IMG/VR virus record: IMGVR_UViG_3300041402_000691
Location: 1 to 48,510 of that record
Source: a virus
DNA: 48,510 bases
Strand: one strand, 5' to 3'
The notes under the pieces were generated by a model. The model ran no database searches, was not told the origin of the DNA, and saw nothing but the letters and a program-made list of their open reading frames with translations. Positions 31,510 to 40,016 of the stretch are shown here, one piece after another. Both the position numbers and the translations under genes were made by a program. How positions within the stretch are numbered: position 1 is the first letter of the stretch; the number at the start of each line of letters is the position of its first letter.

Positions 31510-33513
31510 GAAACGATTAAATGGAATACTGGTAAGTATCTTGTACCTGTACAAATGACTTATGTAGATGGTCGCATTGAGTTTAAGTTCAAGTACAATA
31601 AGAAAATTATGACAGAAATTAAGACCATGGAAGGGCATAGATGGCATGGATTCGATGAGGAAAATCCAAGAAAAATTTGGAGTATTAAAGACTCTCCCAG
31701 AAATGCTTTTGCACTTGCTTATGTTAGGGGGGAAGACCCTTATGCTCCTTATGACGTTGAAATTAAACAATTTACGTCTAATCGTCCGCTCTATGATCAC
31801 CAAATTCTGATGGTGCGTCACGGTATCTCTGTTAACCATGGAATATGGGCAGCTGAGATGGGAACCGGCAAATCACTATCAGCAATTGAGGTTATGGAAT
31901 ATGCTTACGGACAAGGATTTGTTAGAGATAATCGTGAAGCTTGGTACGTTGGACCACGATCCGGTGTTAAAGCTGTTGGAAGAGAGTTACTTAAATGGGA
32001 TTCAAGAATCAGACCTCGAATGTTCACGTACGAGGGAGTGGTTAAAGAGGTACGTACCTGGGTTAATGAACGCCCGACGCCTAAAGTGGTTATATTCGAT
32101 GAATCTTCAAAAATTAAAACTCCAACCGCACAACGATCCCAAGCAGCTATGCACCTTGCTGACGCAATTAGAAAAGAGTATGGTCGCTCAGGGTATATCA
32201 TTGAGATGTCAGGAACTCCAGCTCCTAAGGAGCCTACTGACTGGTGGCATCAATGTGAAATCGCTTGCCCAGGATTCATCCGTGAGGGGGATATTGGAAA
32301 ATTTAAAAAGAGATTGTGTCTTGTTGAGCAAAGGGAATCAACAATAACTGGTGGAATGTATCCGCATATTGTAACATGGTGGGATGATGAAAATAAATGT
32401 GCCGTGTGTGGGCAGGTTAAAGATCACGGTAATCACGATGCTGCTTTTTCTGTATTTGGTGACGCTGATACTGCTGACGTTCATCCATTTAAAAATTCAA
32501 TTAATGAAGTATCTTATCTCCATGAACGGATGAAAGGTCTGGTAGTTGTTCTATTAAAAAAAGATTGTATGGATTTACCAGAGAAGCAGTACGAAGAACT
32601 TCATGTTAAGCCAAAGCCAGAAACACTTCGTGCAGCCAGGCTGATTCGCAAAATCACAGCTCGTGGTGCACAAGTGTCACTTTTATTAAGGGAATTAAGC
32701 GATGGATTTCAATATAAAGAAAGACAAGTGGGGACAGAGCAATGCCCTAACTGTTACGGTAAAGGTGAAACGAAAGCACCCCTTATGGGAGATGTGCCTG
32801 AGGGCGAGGTATGGGATCAACCCTCTGCGGATATCACTAACTCTTCAAAAGTCGGAGATCATACCATTCCTTGTCCTATGTGTGGCGGTAAAAAAGAAGT
32901 TCCTGTCATGGAGCGTTATACAGAAGAAGTAGGATCGCCAAAAGATCAAGCATTTATTGATGAATTAGACTCACATGATGATGTAGGCAGGTATATTGTG
33001 TGGGGTGGATTTCAAGCTACAGTTGATCGCCTTGAACGTATTGCCCATCAACAGGGTTGGTCAACTTTAAAAATTGATGGACGCGGTTATATTGCAACAA
33101 CAGAGAAAGGTGAGCCAGTTGATGCTGATAGGTTTCTGGATTGTATGGATCGTTCTCATAAAGATTTCAAAGACCTTCGACGAAAATATTCTAAAGTCTG
33201 TATTGTAGGAAATCCCGATGCAGGTGGCATGGCTCTAACATTTACTGGTTCTCCAACAATGTTATATTATAGCAATAGCTTTAAAGGAGAAGCAAGGATG
33301 CAATCGGAAGATCGTGGCCATCGTCCGGGTATTGATGAAAATAGAGGATTAACAATCAAAGACTTAATCCACATGCCTATTGACATTGTTGTTAAAAAGA
33401 ATGTTATGAAGAAAAAGGATATGCAATCAATGACTTTAGGTGATTTGAAACATCAGCTTGAGAAAGCCGAAGCTGAGCTTATGGAACGAGACCTTATAGA
33501 ATTGGGGGATTAA
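31501..33513 (+). CDS. SNF2/DEAD-type superfamily 2 helicase with zinc ribbons
   Basis: The 670-residue protein has AAEMGTGKSLSAIEV (Walker A, about residue 120), VVIFDESSKIKTP (motif II, D-E-S-S), IEMSGTPAP (motif III), and late QSEDRGHRPG (motif VI). Between the two core lobes are zinc-binding pairs CAVCGQ, CPNCYGKG and CPMCGGKK. It is a DNA-dependent translocase or helicase, probably for replication or recombination. GTG 31501 is the start. Palindromes lie at its start, at 32643 and, with one mismatch, at 33442. Confidence 0.88.
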   Translation: MKSETIKWNTGKYLVPVQMTYVDGRIEFKFKYNKKIMTEIKTMEGHRWHGFDEENPRKIWSIKDSPRNAFALAYVRGEDPYAPYDVEIKQFTSNRPLYDHQILMVRHGISVNHGIWAAEMGTGKSLSAIEVMEYAYGQGFVRDNREAWYVGPRSGVKAVGRELLKWDSRIRPRMFTYEGVVKEVRTWVNERPTPKVVIFDESSKIKTPTAQRSQAAMHLADAIRKEYGRSGYIIEMSGTPAPKEPTDWWHQCEIACPGFIREGDIGKFKKRLCLVEQRESTITGGMYPHIVTWWDDENKCAVCGQVKDHGNHDAAFSVFGDADTADVHPFKNSINEVSYLHERMKGLVVVLLKKDCMDLPEKQYEELHVKPKPETLRAARLIRKITARGAQVSLLLRELSDGFQYKERQVGTEQCPNCYGKGETKAPLMGDVPEGEVWDQPSADITNSSKVGDHTIPCPMCGGKKEVPVMERYTEEVGSPKDQAFIDELDSHDDVGRYIVWGGFQATVDRLERIAHQQGWSTLKIDGRGYIATTEKGEPVDADRFLDCMDRSHKDFKDLRRKYSKVCIVGNPDAGGMALTFTGSPTMLYYSNSFKGEARMQSEDRGHRPGIDENRGLTIKDLIHMPIDIVVKKNVMKKKDMQSMTLGDLKHQLEKAEAELMERDLIELGD

Positions 33514-33515
33514 TT

Positions 33516-33671
33516 ATGCCTAAAGAATTTGATGATTGTGTAAAGCGTGGTGGTAAAATTCATACTGAGACACTTGCAGATAATAAATACCAACACGTAT
33601 GTGTTATTGGCGGAAAGTTTTTTTACGGTGAAGTCAAAACTAAGAAGAAAGAGGAGAAAAGGGAGGTATAG
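33516..33671 (+). CDS. small conserved-type phage protein (51 residues)
   Basis: The frame starts at ATG 33516, two bases after the helicase stop, and ends at TAG 33669-33671. MPKEFDDCVKRGGKIHTETL followed by a GGKFFYGEVK stretch is a compact pattern seen in small phage proteins of unknown function. The K/E-rich end also encodes the ribosome site of the next gene. Confidence 0.65.
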   Translation: MPKEFDDCVKRGGKIHTETLADNKYQHVCVIGGKFFYGEVKTKKKEEKREV

Positions 33672-33672
33672 G

Positions 33673-34509
33673 ATGAATGGGAACCAACTTGCAGTTACTT
33701 ATATACCACTTGAAGAGATTGATGATAGTTCAAAGTTCAATTGCCGTGGTAAAATTGCTCCTATTGATGTTGTCGACCTTTCAAAAGATATTGCTGAGCG
33801 CGGGCTTATCCAACCAGTCAGCGTTATGTGTCTGGATAACGCTCAGCGAATGGAGGTTGGTAAATCATACAGGCTCTTGGCTGGGTTTAGACGGTTCATG
33901 GCCCACAAAGTCAACGACGCCAAAGAAATAGCCTGCTTGATTTCCGAAATCGACAATGAAATTGATGCATTAACTTTTAACTTAGCCGAGAATATTCAAC
34001 GTAAGGACTTGAATGTTCTTCAAGAAGCATTAGCTATTAAACGTCTACGTGACCTGGGTGTACCCGAGACCGAAGCAAGCCTTAAAACTGGTATGTCGAG
34101 GGGTTGGATTCAGGTTCGTTTCATGCTCCTTGGGTTGCCGGAGGAAGTTCAACAGGAGGCAGCTGTTGGTATTATTAGCCAGGATAATATCCGAAAGCTT
34201 TATACTCTGTATCACAAGACAGGGGATAAAGAACAGTTATTTGAGCAAGTTCGGCGACTCAAGGATGCTAAGGCAAGAGGTGTTTCAATTAAAGTTGAAA
34301 CAGATAAAGCTAAGGCACGTCAACAAAAGGTTCTCAGGAAAAAAGGTGAGATCGGTAATATGATGGGTCATATGAAAGAGACTATTGGTAATGGCTTACA
34401 TACCCGATGTATGGCATGGTGTGCCGGTGAGATTAGCGATGAGGATTTATATTACAGCATTAAAATATATGCAACAGAAAATGATAAGCTCTATACAATT
34501 CCGAGCTGA
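33673..34509 (+). CDS. ParB-like DNA-binding protein 2
   Basis: This 278-residue protein has classical ParB boxes: DLSKDIAERGLIQPVSV, YRLLAGFRRFMAHK (G-x-R-R box) and NLAENIQRKDLNVLQEA (the ENIQR-L box). A helix-turn-helix follows (VPETEASLKTGMSRGWIQV). It starts at ATG 33673 after AAGGGAGG. It is a closer match to chromosomal ParB than protein 1. An exact palindrome at 33939 encodes I-S-E-I, the same bases as at 28627 in the other ParB gene, and its stop lies in the palindrome at 34508. Confidence 0.87.
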   Translation: MNGNQLAVTYIPLEEIDDSSKFNCRGKIAPIDVVDLSKDIAERGLIQPVSVMCLDNAQRMEVGKSYRLLAGFRRFMAHKVNDAKEIACLISEIDNEIDALTFNLAENIQRKDLNVLQEALAIKRLRDLGVPETEASLKTGMSRGWIQVRFMLLGLPEEVQQEAAVGIISQDNIRKLYTLYHKTGDKEQLFEQVRRLKDAKARGVSIKVETDKAKARQQKVLRKKGEIGNMMGHMKETIGNGLHTRCMAWCAGEISDEDLYYSIKIYATENDKLYTIPS

Positions 34510-34521
34510 TTGGAGAAATCA
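34507..34521. repeat. palindrome containing a stop codon, a ribosome site and the A of an ATG
   Basis: TGATTGGAGAAATCA includes the TGA of ParB-like protein 2, GGAG as ribosome site for ATG 34521, and ends on the A of that ATG. It is identical to the minus-strand element at 25134-25148. Confidence 0.75.
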
Positions 34522-34697
34522 TGTCATTAATTCATTATTTATTTAAATGTCCAACATTCTGGTCAATAAAACCATTCTTCACTTGTCCAGAGTGTGGTAA
34601 AGGTTTTCGTTGCTATTGGGATGGTCATGATTGTAGTTGTGGAATGATTCATCTTTGTAATAAATGTAATATTAAACATTCTAAACATACAAAATGA
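34521..34697 (+). CDS. small zinc-ribbon protein (58 residues)
   Basis: The frame reads from ATG 34521 to TGA 34695-34697, overlapping the polymerase ATG. It has KCPTF, CPECGKGFRC, DCSCGM and CNKCN, four Cys pairs that could bind two zinc ions. A DNA- or protein-binding role is likely. The operator-like site directly on its start suggests tight regulation. Confidence 0.7.
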   Translation: MSLIHYLFKCPTFWSIKPFFTCPECGKGFRCYWDGHDCSCGMIHLCNKCNIKHSKHTK

Positions 34698-37012
34698 TAT
34701 TCTATGACACAGAAACTTGTGGTCTGCATGGGCCGATAGTCCTTATGCAGTATGCAGAAGATGATACCGAGGTTAATCTGCATTCTGTATGGACTCGTCC
34801 AATCCATGAGACAATGGAACTCATTGAATGGATGATGATGCATGATGGTGGTGTCTGTGGTTTTAACTTATCGTTTGACCATTTTCATATATGTCAACTT
34901 TATACAACTTTTAACTTGTTGCCAGATAAAACAAGATTGCCACAAGAATGTATTGAGGAATATGCATTAGCTGAACCAAAAGCTCGTTTAGGATTTTGTC
35001 TAAAGCCCGTAAAAGCGATGGATATTATGCTTCATGCTCGAAAAGGCCCGTATCAATCTACAATGAATCGAGATGATATCAAAGTGAAGCGTGTACCAAC
35101 AGAGCTTGCTTGGGAATTAGCGCGTGAACTAAACAATCGTATAAAATTGAATGACATTTATTTTCAACGACGTCAAGATAAAACAGTCCGATGGCAGGTT
35201 TTTGATATAAATGATGATTTGGGAAATCTAATTCCTGAATTCAAAGATATTGTTTTGAAGTTTGCGCCAAGTAGTGCTTTAAAAGCATTAGCAGTTGATG
35301 CAGGTGTGGCAAAAGATAAACGGTTATTTTGGAAAGATATTGAGTTAGGAAGAAACTGGCGTCCAATCGAAAATGGATATGCGCCATTTGCACTTTCAGT
35401 GGGCAAACCTGGAGAATGGAATTGGGCTTGGCCAGAGGTAATTCATCGGTATATTAGTCATTGGACTTATAACCGATTGGCAAGGGAATACGCTCTTGAT
35501 GATGTTGAAGATACCAGAGGACTCTATCACTATTTTGATGACCCAGAGCCTGGGGATGACGATAGTGAATTAGCCTGTATGGTTGGAGCAGTAAGGTGGA
35601 AAGGGTATGAGATTGATTCGGCAAAGCTTAGAGCTTTAAGGCAACGAGCTGTTATAACTGAGATGGCAGTTAGAACTAAATTCAATTATAATAGTACTGC
35701 TGTTTGTCGAAAGTATCTTGAAGCTGTTCTTTCACCTGTTGAACGTACAGTTATGGAGATTGATGGTAAGATTACAACAAAGGGCGTAATATTAGAAGAT
35801 ATAGGAACATGGAAAGAATCCGAAACCTGTGAGAAGTGTATGGGGATGGGTTGTCACGACTGTGACGATGGACTCGTCGAAGTCGATGTACCGCATCCTG
35901 CTGCTTTAAGAGCACGTGAGATTCTTGACGCAAGACACGCAAAAAAGGAGATCGAGACTTATGATAAACTTCTTCTTGCAGGCAGGTTTCATACTGATTT
36001 TGTTGTCATTGGAACGCGTTCGTCAAGGATGGCCGGCGCAGGTGGTCTCAACCCCCAAGGAATTAAGAAGGCAAAAGAAGTTCGAGCATGTTTTAATCTC
36101 AGTGGGAGCGGCACCACCCTTAGCGGTGGTGATTTTGCTGGTTTTGAAGTTTGTTTGGCTGACGCTGCATACTCTGACCCTGTCCTTAGGGCTGATTTAA
36201 TGTCAGGTAAAAAAATTCATGCTTTATTCGGACAGTTCTTATTCCCACCTAAAACTCATGACGAGATTCTTGCAACAAATGGGGCATTTAACTTTTATGA
36301 AGACTTATACGGCAGGAGTAAAAATGGAGTTTTCGCGCTTCTTTACGGAGGGGAAGCATATACTCTATCTAATAGGGTCGGAATCCCTGAGCACGTCGCT
36401 GAAAAAGCTTACCAAGAATGGTGTAAACGCTATCAAGTTTGGGGAACTGAACGAAAGAAAATATTTGATATGTTCTGCTCAATGCGTCAGCCAGGAGGAA
36501 TTGGTACAAAAGTTGAGTGGTCCGACCCCGTTGATTATATTGAAAGTATGCTTGGATTCAGACGATATTTTACATTGGAAAATCAAATTGTCAAAGCTTT
36601 ATTCAACCTCGCCGAAGACCCACCTAAACGGTGGACGGCTATTAAAATTAAAACCGTTCGACGAGACAGAGTTCAAACAGTTAGTGGAGCTCTTCGTTCT
36701 GCGCTTTTTGCAGCAGCCTTCGCGCAACAGGCAGCAAATATGCGTGCAGCAGCTAATCACGTTATTCAATCAACAGGCGCACAGATTACGAAAAAAACTC
36801 AGAGGGATATTTGGGATGTTCAACCGAGTGGAGTAAATCATTGGCGTGTGCAACCAATGAACATACATGACGAAATCATGTGCCCAACTCATCCAGATTT
36901 TGTAAATCAGGTTGCTGAAACTGTTGCTAATACAGTTAAACAATACAAGCCGAAGATTCCATTAATCAAGATGGAATGGTCAAAACACTTAGACTCATGG
37001 GCAGACAAATAG
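34694..37012 (+). CDS. family A DNA polymerase with 3'-5' exonuclease
   Basis: This 772-residue protein has exonuclease motifs FYDTETCGL (D5, E7), GFNLSFDHF (near 62) and YALDDVEDT (about 265). Polymerase motifs are GGDFAGFEVCLAD (motif A, about 479), RSKNGVFALLYGG (motif B, about 540) and NIHDEIMCP (motif C, about 724). A Cys cluster (CEKCMGMGCHDCDDG) lies between the domains and may bind zinc, which is unusual. It is the likely replicative polymerase. Exact palindromes lie at 35216 and 36896. Confidence 0.9.
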   Translation: MIFYDTETCGLHGPIVLMQYAEDDTEVNLHSVWTRPIHETMELIEWMMMHDGGVCGFNLSFDHFHICQLYTTFNLLPDKTRLPQECIEEYALAEPKARLGFCLKPVKAMDIMLHARKGPYQSTMNRDDIKVKRVPTELAWELARELNNRIKLNDIYFQRRQDKTVRWQVFDINDDLGNLIPEFKDIVLKFAPSSALKALAVDAGVAKDKRLFWKDIELGRNWRPIENGYAPFALSVGKPGEWNWAWPEVIHRYISHWTYNRLAREYALDDVEDTRGLYHYFDDPEPGDDDSELACMVGAVRWKGYEIDSAKLRALRQRAVITEMAVRTKFNYNSTAVCRKYLEAVLSPVERTVMEIDGKITTKGVILEDIGTWKESETCEKCMGMGCHDCDDGLVEVDVPHPAALRAREILDARHAKKEIETYDKLLLAGRFHTDFVVIGTRSSRMAGAGGLNPQGIKKAKEVRACFNLSGSGTTLSGGDFAGFEVCLADAAYSDPVLRADLMSGKKIHALFGQFLFPPKTHDEILATNGAFNFYEDLYGRSKNGVFALLYGGEAYTLSNRVGIPEHVAEKAYQEWCKRYQVWGTERKKIFDMFCSMRQPGGIGTKVEWSDPVDYIESMLGFRRYFTLENQIVKALFNLAEDPPKRWTAIKIKTVRRDRVQTVSGALRSALFAAAFAQQAANMRAAANHVIQSTGAQITKKTQRDIWDVQPSGVNHWRVQPMNIHDEIMCPTHPDFVNQVAETVANTVKQYKPKIPLIKMEWSKHLDSWADK

Positions 37013-37020
37013 GAGGTCGC

Positions 37021-37767
37021 ATGGACAAGCTGAATAGGATTAGGGCCGATATCCACAACGAAGTTAATAAATTGCGGAATATCAAGTATATGATAGATCA
37101 AGAAAGCTTTGGAAATTTGTGGATAATGTCCGATCCAGAGCAACGTGCAACAGTTTTAACTGCTCTTGAGAAAAGAGATAAGATCAGACTTATAAATTGG
37201 ATACGTCGACACCCATCTATTGAACTTGGGGAGATGGGTGTTGCTCAACTTAAGGATATTGCACAAGAATTAAAGATTAAAAATTGGTCGAGAATGATCA
37301 AGACGGAATTATTAATAAATATTAATAAGCAAAAAGATCGTCTTGAAAATGATAAAGAAATTGAACTTAGCACTAAAGAAATGATCTTAGAAATCAATGA
37401 CTTTAATATACAGATGGAACCATTGTTAATTGAAGCAGGGGTTGCGGATGAGTATTTATTATTACCTAATGGTGTAGAACATATTGACTCCAAATACCTA
37501 ACTGATGGATATGAATGGATTTCGCAAATCTATAATAGCGTTTGGCGAAATGCTCACAATATCAAACGTCTGTTATCCGATGAAATGTGGGAAAGATATA
37601 AACAATGGGAAGACTTTGAGGATGCACGTGAAGTTGTCCTGTTGAAAGAAGCTTTAACAAATCTCAAGAAGCAAGTTGTTAATACTTCGCGGCCTGTATT
37701 ATTTAAAAAATCCAGAATAAAATTAATTACACAACGGGCAAAGAACAGGAGAAAAAGACATGGATAA
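37021..37767 (+). CDS. unknown helical protein with a SAP/Rho-N-like segment
   Basis: AGGAGG precedes ATG 37021. The 248-residue helical protein has a segment MGVAQLKDIAQELKIKNWSR followed by TELLININ that resembles SAP or Rho N-terminal nucleic-acid-binding motifs. The C-terminus is very basic. A role in DNA binding next to the polymerase is plausible. An exact palindrome at 37518 and a one-mismatch copy at 37383 lie inside. Confidence 0.65.
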   Translation: MDKLNRIRADIHNEVNKLRNIKYMIDQESFGNLWIMSDPEQRATVLTALEKRDKIRLINWIRRHPSIELGEMGVAQLKDIAQELKIKNWSRMIKTELLININKQKDRLENDKEIELSTKEMILEINDFNIQMEPLLIEAGVADEYLLLPNGVEHIDSKYLTDGYEWISQIYNSVWRNAHNIKRLLSDEMWERYKQWEDFEDAREVVLLKEALTNLKKQVVNTSRPVLFKKSRIKLITQRAKNRRKRHG

Positions 37768-38083
37768 GTTTGATGAGATCAAAAAGCATTTTGATAGAAA
37801 TGACAAGGTTATTGCTAAAATGGATAAGCTTGTTCGTAATATGGAAAAGAGAATGAAGAAGCGAGAGGTTGAGCATTCTCAATTAGCCCACGCATTTCAA
37901 CAAGCAAATGGTATTATAAAACATTTAGTTTTACAAAATTATTTGCTACAAAAAAGAACAGGAGGTGTATTTAAAAATGACGAACTCGAAGAAGGTCAAA
38001 AAGAACTCCAGTCTCAATATGACAAACGTAAGAAAATTGTTAAGCCAGGCATCCTTCAACCCAAGGTCTCCAGGAATCCTTAA
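37760..38083 (+). CDS. small coiled-coil protein
   Basis: This 107-residue protein overlaps the preceding gene by 8 bases. It is K/E-rich with heptad-like spacing (KMDKLVRNMEKRMKKREVEH) and a Pro-containing basic end. No enzyme motif is seen. The next gene begins inside it. Confidence 0.6.
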   Translation: MDKFDEIKKHFDRNDKVIAKMDKLVRNMEKRMKKREVEHSQLAHAFQQANGIIKHLVLQNYLLQKRTGGVFKNDELEEGQKELQSQYDKRKKIVKPGILQPKVSRNP

Positions 38084-38276
38084 TGTGGTGTCCCACTCTG
38101 GCAATCCATCTTACTTTGAAACAAGGTCACTGGAGTATGTTGAGGAAGCAAAACTTGATCGTCTAATGTTTAAAGAACGTAGTGGATATGATTATAGTTC
38201 TTATAGGCAAAAGATGATTCGAGCAATTCAAATGTTAACCATTGCAGTTCTCAAGGTAGAAGATGGAGAAGTTTAA
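37977..38276 (+). CDS. small unknown protein overlapping the coiled-coil gene
   Basis: GGAGGTG at 37961-37967 supports ATG 37977 (99 residues). It overlaps the coiled-coil gene by 107 bases in another frame. The C-terminal half (LEYVEEAKLDRLMFKERSGY) is helical. It ends 14 bases into the nuclease gene. Function unknown. Confidence 0.55.
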   Translation: MTNSKKVKKNSSLNMTNVRKLLSQASFNPRSPGILNVVSHSGNPSYFETRSLEYVEEAKLDRLMFKERSGYDYSSYRQKMIRAIQMLTIAVLKVEDGEV

Positions 38277-38619
38277 AGCCAGAGGTGGGAAGAAGAAACC
38301 GGAAACTCTACTGCAAGAGCAAATAATAAAGCAATTGCGATATAAAGGATGGTTTGTTAAGTCAACCCATGGTAATATGTATCAATCAGGATTTCCGGAT
38401 TTATATTGTACTCATCGTGTCTACGGGCATAGGTGGGTAGAAGTGAAGATGCCTACACGCAGGGGTGATGTATTCACCCCTGCGCAACACGAAATATTCC
38501 CGCTACTTTGTGCTAATGGCGCGGGTGTTTGGGTCTTGGTTGCTGAAACTGAGAGCGAGTATGAAAAGCTATTTAAAAGATTCAATTGGTATTTATATCT
38601 GGAGGCATTTAAGTCATGA
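38263..38619 (+). CDS. VRR-NUC domain nuclease
   Basis: This 118-residue protein has the compact VRR-NUC fold: QEQIIKQLRYKGWFVKS with a basic start, GFPDLYCTH and RWVEVKMP (the PD-E-x-K catalytic pattern), and VWVLVAETE near the end. Stand-alone VRR-NUC proteins in phages cut branched or structured DNA and act in recombination or replication. It overlaps both neighbours by a few bases, so it is part of the replication operon. Confidence 0.85.
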   Translation: MEKFKARGGKKKPETLLQEQIIKQLRYKGWFVKSTHGNMYQSGFPDLYCTHRVYGHRWVEVKMPTRRGDVFTPAQHEIFPLLCANGAGVWVLVAETESEYEKLFKRFNWYLYLEAFKS

Positions 38620-38822
38620 AACCATATGTAATAGTTAGACATAAAAATACTGGTCGTACATTTTCATTGACTCGAGACTATATGTTACTTAATCCTGATT
38701 TAGGAAATCTTGACCCACCTGAATGGTTTGTTCAAGAGTGGGATGGATGGCGATCAGGACAACTCCCTGCATGGGCAAGAGATATGTTATCAGAAGAATT
38801 TCATGCTTATTGGTTATATTAG
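38616..38822 (+). CDS. small unknown protein
   Basis: This 68-residue protein overlaps the VRR-NUC stop by 4 bases. It is Trp-rich (PPEWFVQEWDGWRSGQLPAW). An exact palindrome at 38697 encodes D-L-G-N-L. No family is recognised. Confidence 0.6.
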   Translation: MKPYVIVRHKNTGRTFSLTRDYMLLNPDLGNLDPPEWFVQEWDGWRSGQLPAWARDMLSEEFHAYWLY

Positions 38823-38830
38823 GAGGAAGG

Positions 38831-39307
38831 ATGGCAAAACGAATCGGAATATTTGTTGATGTTTCAAATCTTTACTTCTGTCTATCTTCAAAATTTGGGA
38901 GGAAACTTGACTATAAAAAATACTACGAGTATATACAAGACCTCGGAGATGTGCAAATTGCAATCGCTTATGGTGCGCAAGTTAAGGGACAAGCTAATAA
39001 GTTCCTGCATTACTTGCAGCAAGTCGGTTATGAGACTAAGTACCGAAGTCCAAAAGCTTTCATTGATAATGGAACAGTTCGGAAAAAAGCTGACTGCGAT
39101 CTCCAAATAGCGATCGATATTGTAAATTATATTAAAGATATTGATATGCTAATTTTAGGTTCCGCAGATGGTGATTTTAAACCTTTGATTCAAATGGCTA
39201 AGGATAAAGGGGTTATGACTATTATATTAGCCTGTCAAATAAGTAAGGATTTAAAGCGAATCGCCGATGAATTTATCGAAATCCCAGAATCCTTGCTCGA
39301 AGACTAA
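38831..39307 (+). CDS. NYN/LabA-type PIN-fold protein, probable RNase
   Basis: This 158-residue protein has the NYN signature: RIGIFVDVSNLYF (D10, N13), KKADCDLQIAIDIV (D88, D90, D96) and LILGSADGDFKPLI (D113, D115). These acidic residues form a metal site in PIN-like nucleases. AGGAGG stands just before ATG 38831. It may process phage or host RNA. A palindrome variant with one mismatch lies at 38858, within ten codons of the start. Confidence 0.82.
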   Translation: MAKRIGIFVDVSNLYFCLSSKFGRKLDYKKYYEYIQDLGDVQIAIAYGAQVKGQANKFLHYLQQVGYETKYRSPKAFIDNGTVRKKADCDLQIAIDIVNYIKDIDMLILGSADGDFKPLIQMAKDKGVMTIILACQISKDLKRIADEFIEIPESLLED

Positions 39308-39458
39308 AGCCCGAGTTAAAGGACAATGCAAACCTTGCAATACATTACTTATATGCAGCAAGGATTGTATCTACCATAAACATTACGGGGAATTTTGGTG
39401 CGTCAGTATATGCCCATACATAGGAAAAGAAAATGAGGTTATTGAAACAGCCAAATGA
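39267..39458 (+). CDS. small Cys-rich protein, possible zinc binder
   Basis: This 63-residue frame begins inside the NYN gene and runs into the next gene. It has QCKPC, ICSKDC, WCVSIC and further Cys. No good ribosome site precedes ATG 39267, so it would depend on coupling. The regular Cys spacing argues that it is real. Confidence 0.5.
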   Translation: MNLSKSQNPCSKTKARVKGQCKPCNTLLICSKDCIYHKHYGEFWCVSICPYIGKENEVIETAK

Positions 39459-39921
39459 TGAACCGAATTGCTTAGTATATGCAGCAGCAATGCTACTTGA
39501 TGTTTCAGCCGAGAATATATTAAAACATATTGGTCATGATGGTCAAGAGGAATGGTGGCCAGAAGCCGAAGACAATGCCAAGAAGCGAGGGGTTCATATC
39601 CAAGAGATTATTGACTATGCTTTAGAGATGGGTATATGCATCTGTCCGATAGAGCTATATCCACGAAGCGCGCCACTTGGATTTGAGAAATCAGCAAAAA
39701 TGATATGGTCTGAGGATAAATGTTCAACAAGATTTAATACATGGTTGCAGTTCCATTCAGCTATATTAATATTGCCAACACACGCGGTTACATGGGATGC
39801 TGAAACTCATAAAGTATTTGATCCAAACGGATTGATTCGAGAAATCGACGATTTGCAAGTGATAGAAGCATGGGTCTTACTCAAATCAAATCTGTCTGGT
39901 AAAGTCAATTTAGAATTTTAA
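39433..39921 (+). CDS. C39-like papain-fold cysteine peptidase
   Basis: This 162-residue protein begins LKQPNDEPNCLVYAAAMLLD, the Q...C pattern of C39-type peptidases (C13), and has LPTHAVTWD (H117) and KVFDPNG (D130) in the right order. It has no signal peptide, so it would act in the cytoplasm, perhaps on a phage precursor or a host protein. Palindromes at 39680 (exact) and 39834 lie inside. Family assignment is moderate. Confidence 0.65.
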   Translation: MRLLKQPNDEPNCLVYAAAMLLDVSAENILKHIGHDGQEEWWPEAEDNAKKRGVHIQEIIDYALEMGICICPIELYPRSAPLGFEKSAKMIWSEDKCSTRFNTWLQFHSAILILPTHAVTWDAETHKVFDPNGLIREIDDLQVIEAWVLLKSNLSGKVNLEF

Positions 39922-39929
39922 AAATAGTT

Positions 39930-39960
39930 GTTACAAAAGTATAGGCTATTCTGATATATT
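39930..39960 (+). promoter_or_regulatory. possible promoter before the 40017 gene
   Basis: GTTACA (39930-39935) is followed after 17 or 19 bases by GATATA or TATATT, the same geometry as the two divergent promoters. The 95-base gap (39922-40016) also holds a one-mismatch palindrome (39965-39977) and two half-sites (AAATCAAAATCA), so it looks like a second regulated start. Confidence 0.45.
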
Positions 39961-40016
39961 AATAGATATGGCAAATCTTAGTTAGCGAAATCAAAATCAG
40001 AAAGGAGGTGATTAAC

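Noticed and set aside
35216-35228. Recurring peptides D-L-G-N-L, D-F-A-N-L and I-S-E-I as possible protein motifs
   Set aside because: They are translations of the same DNA palindrome in different frames and in unrelated proteins on both strands, so they are a by-product of a DNA signal.
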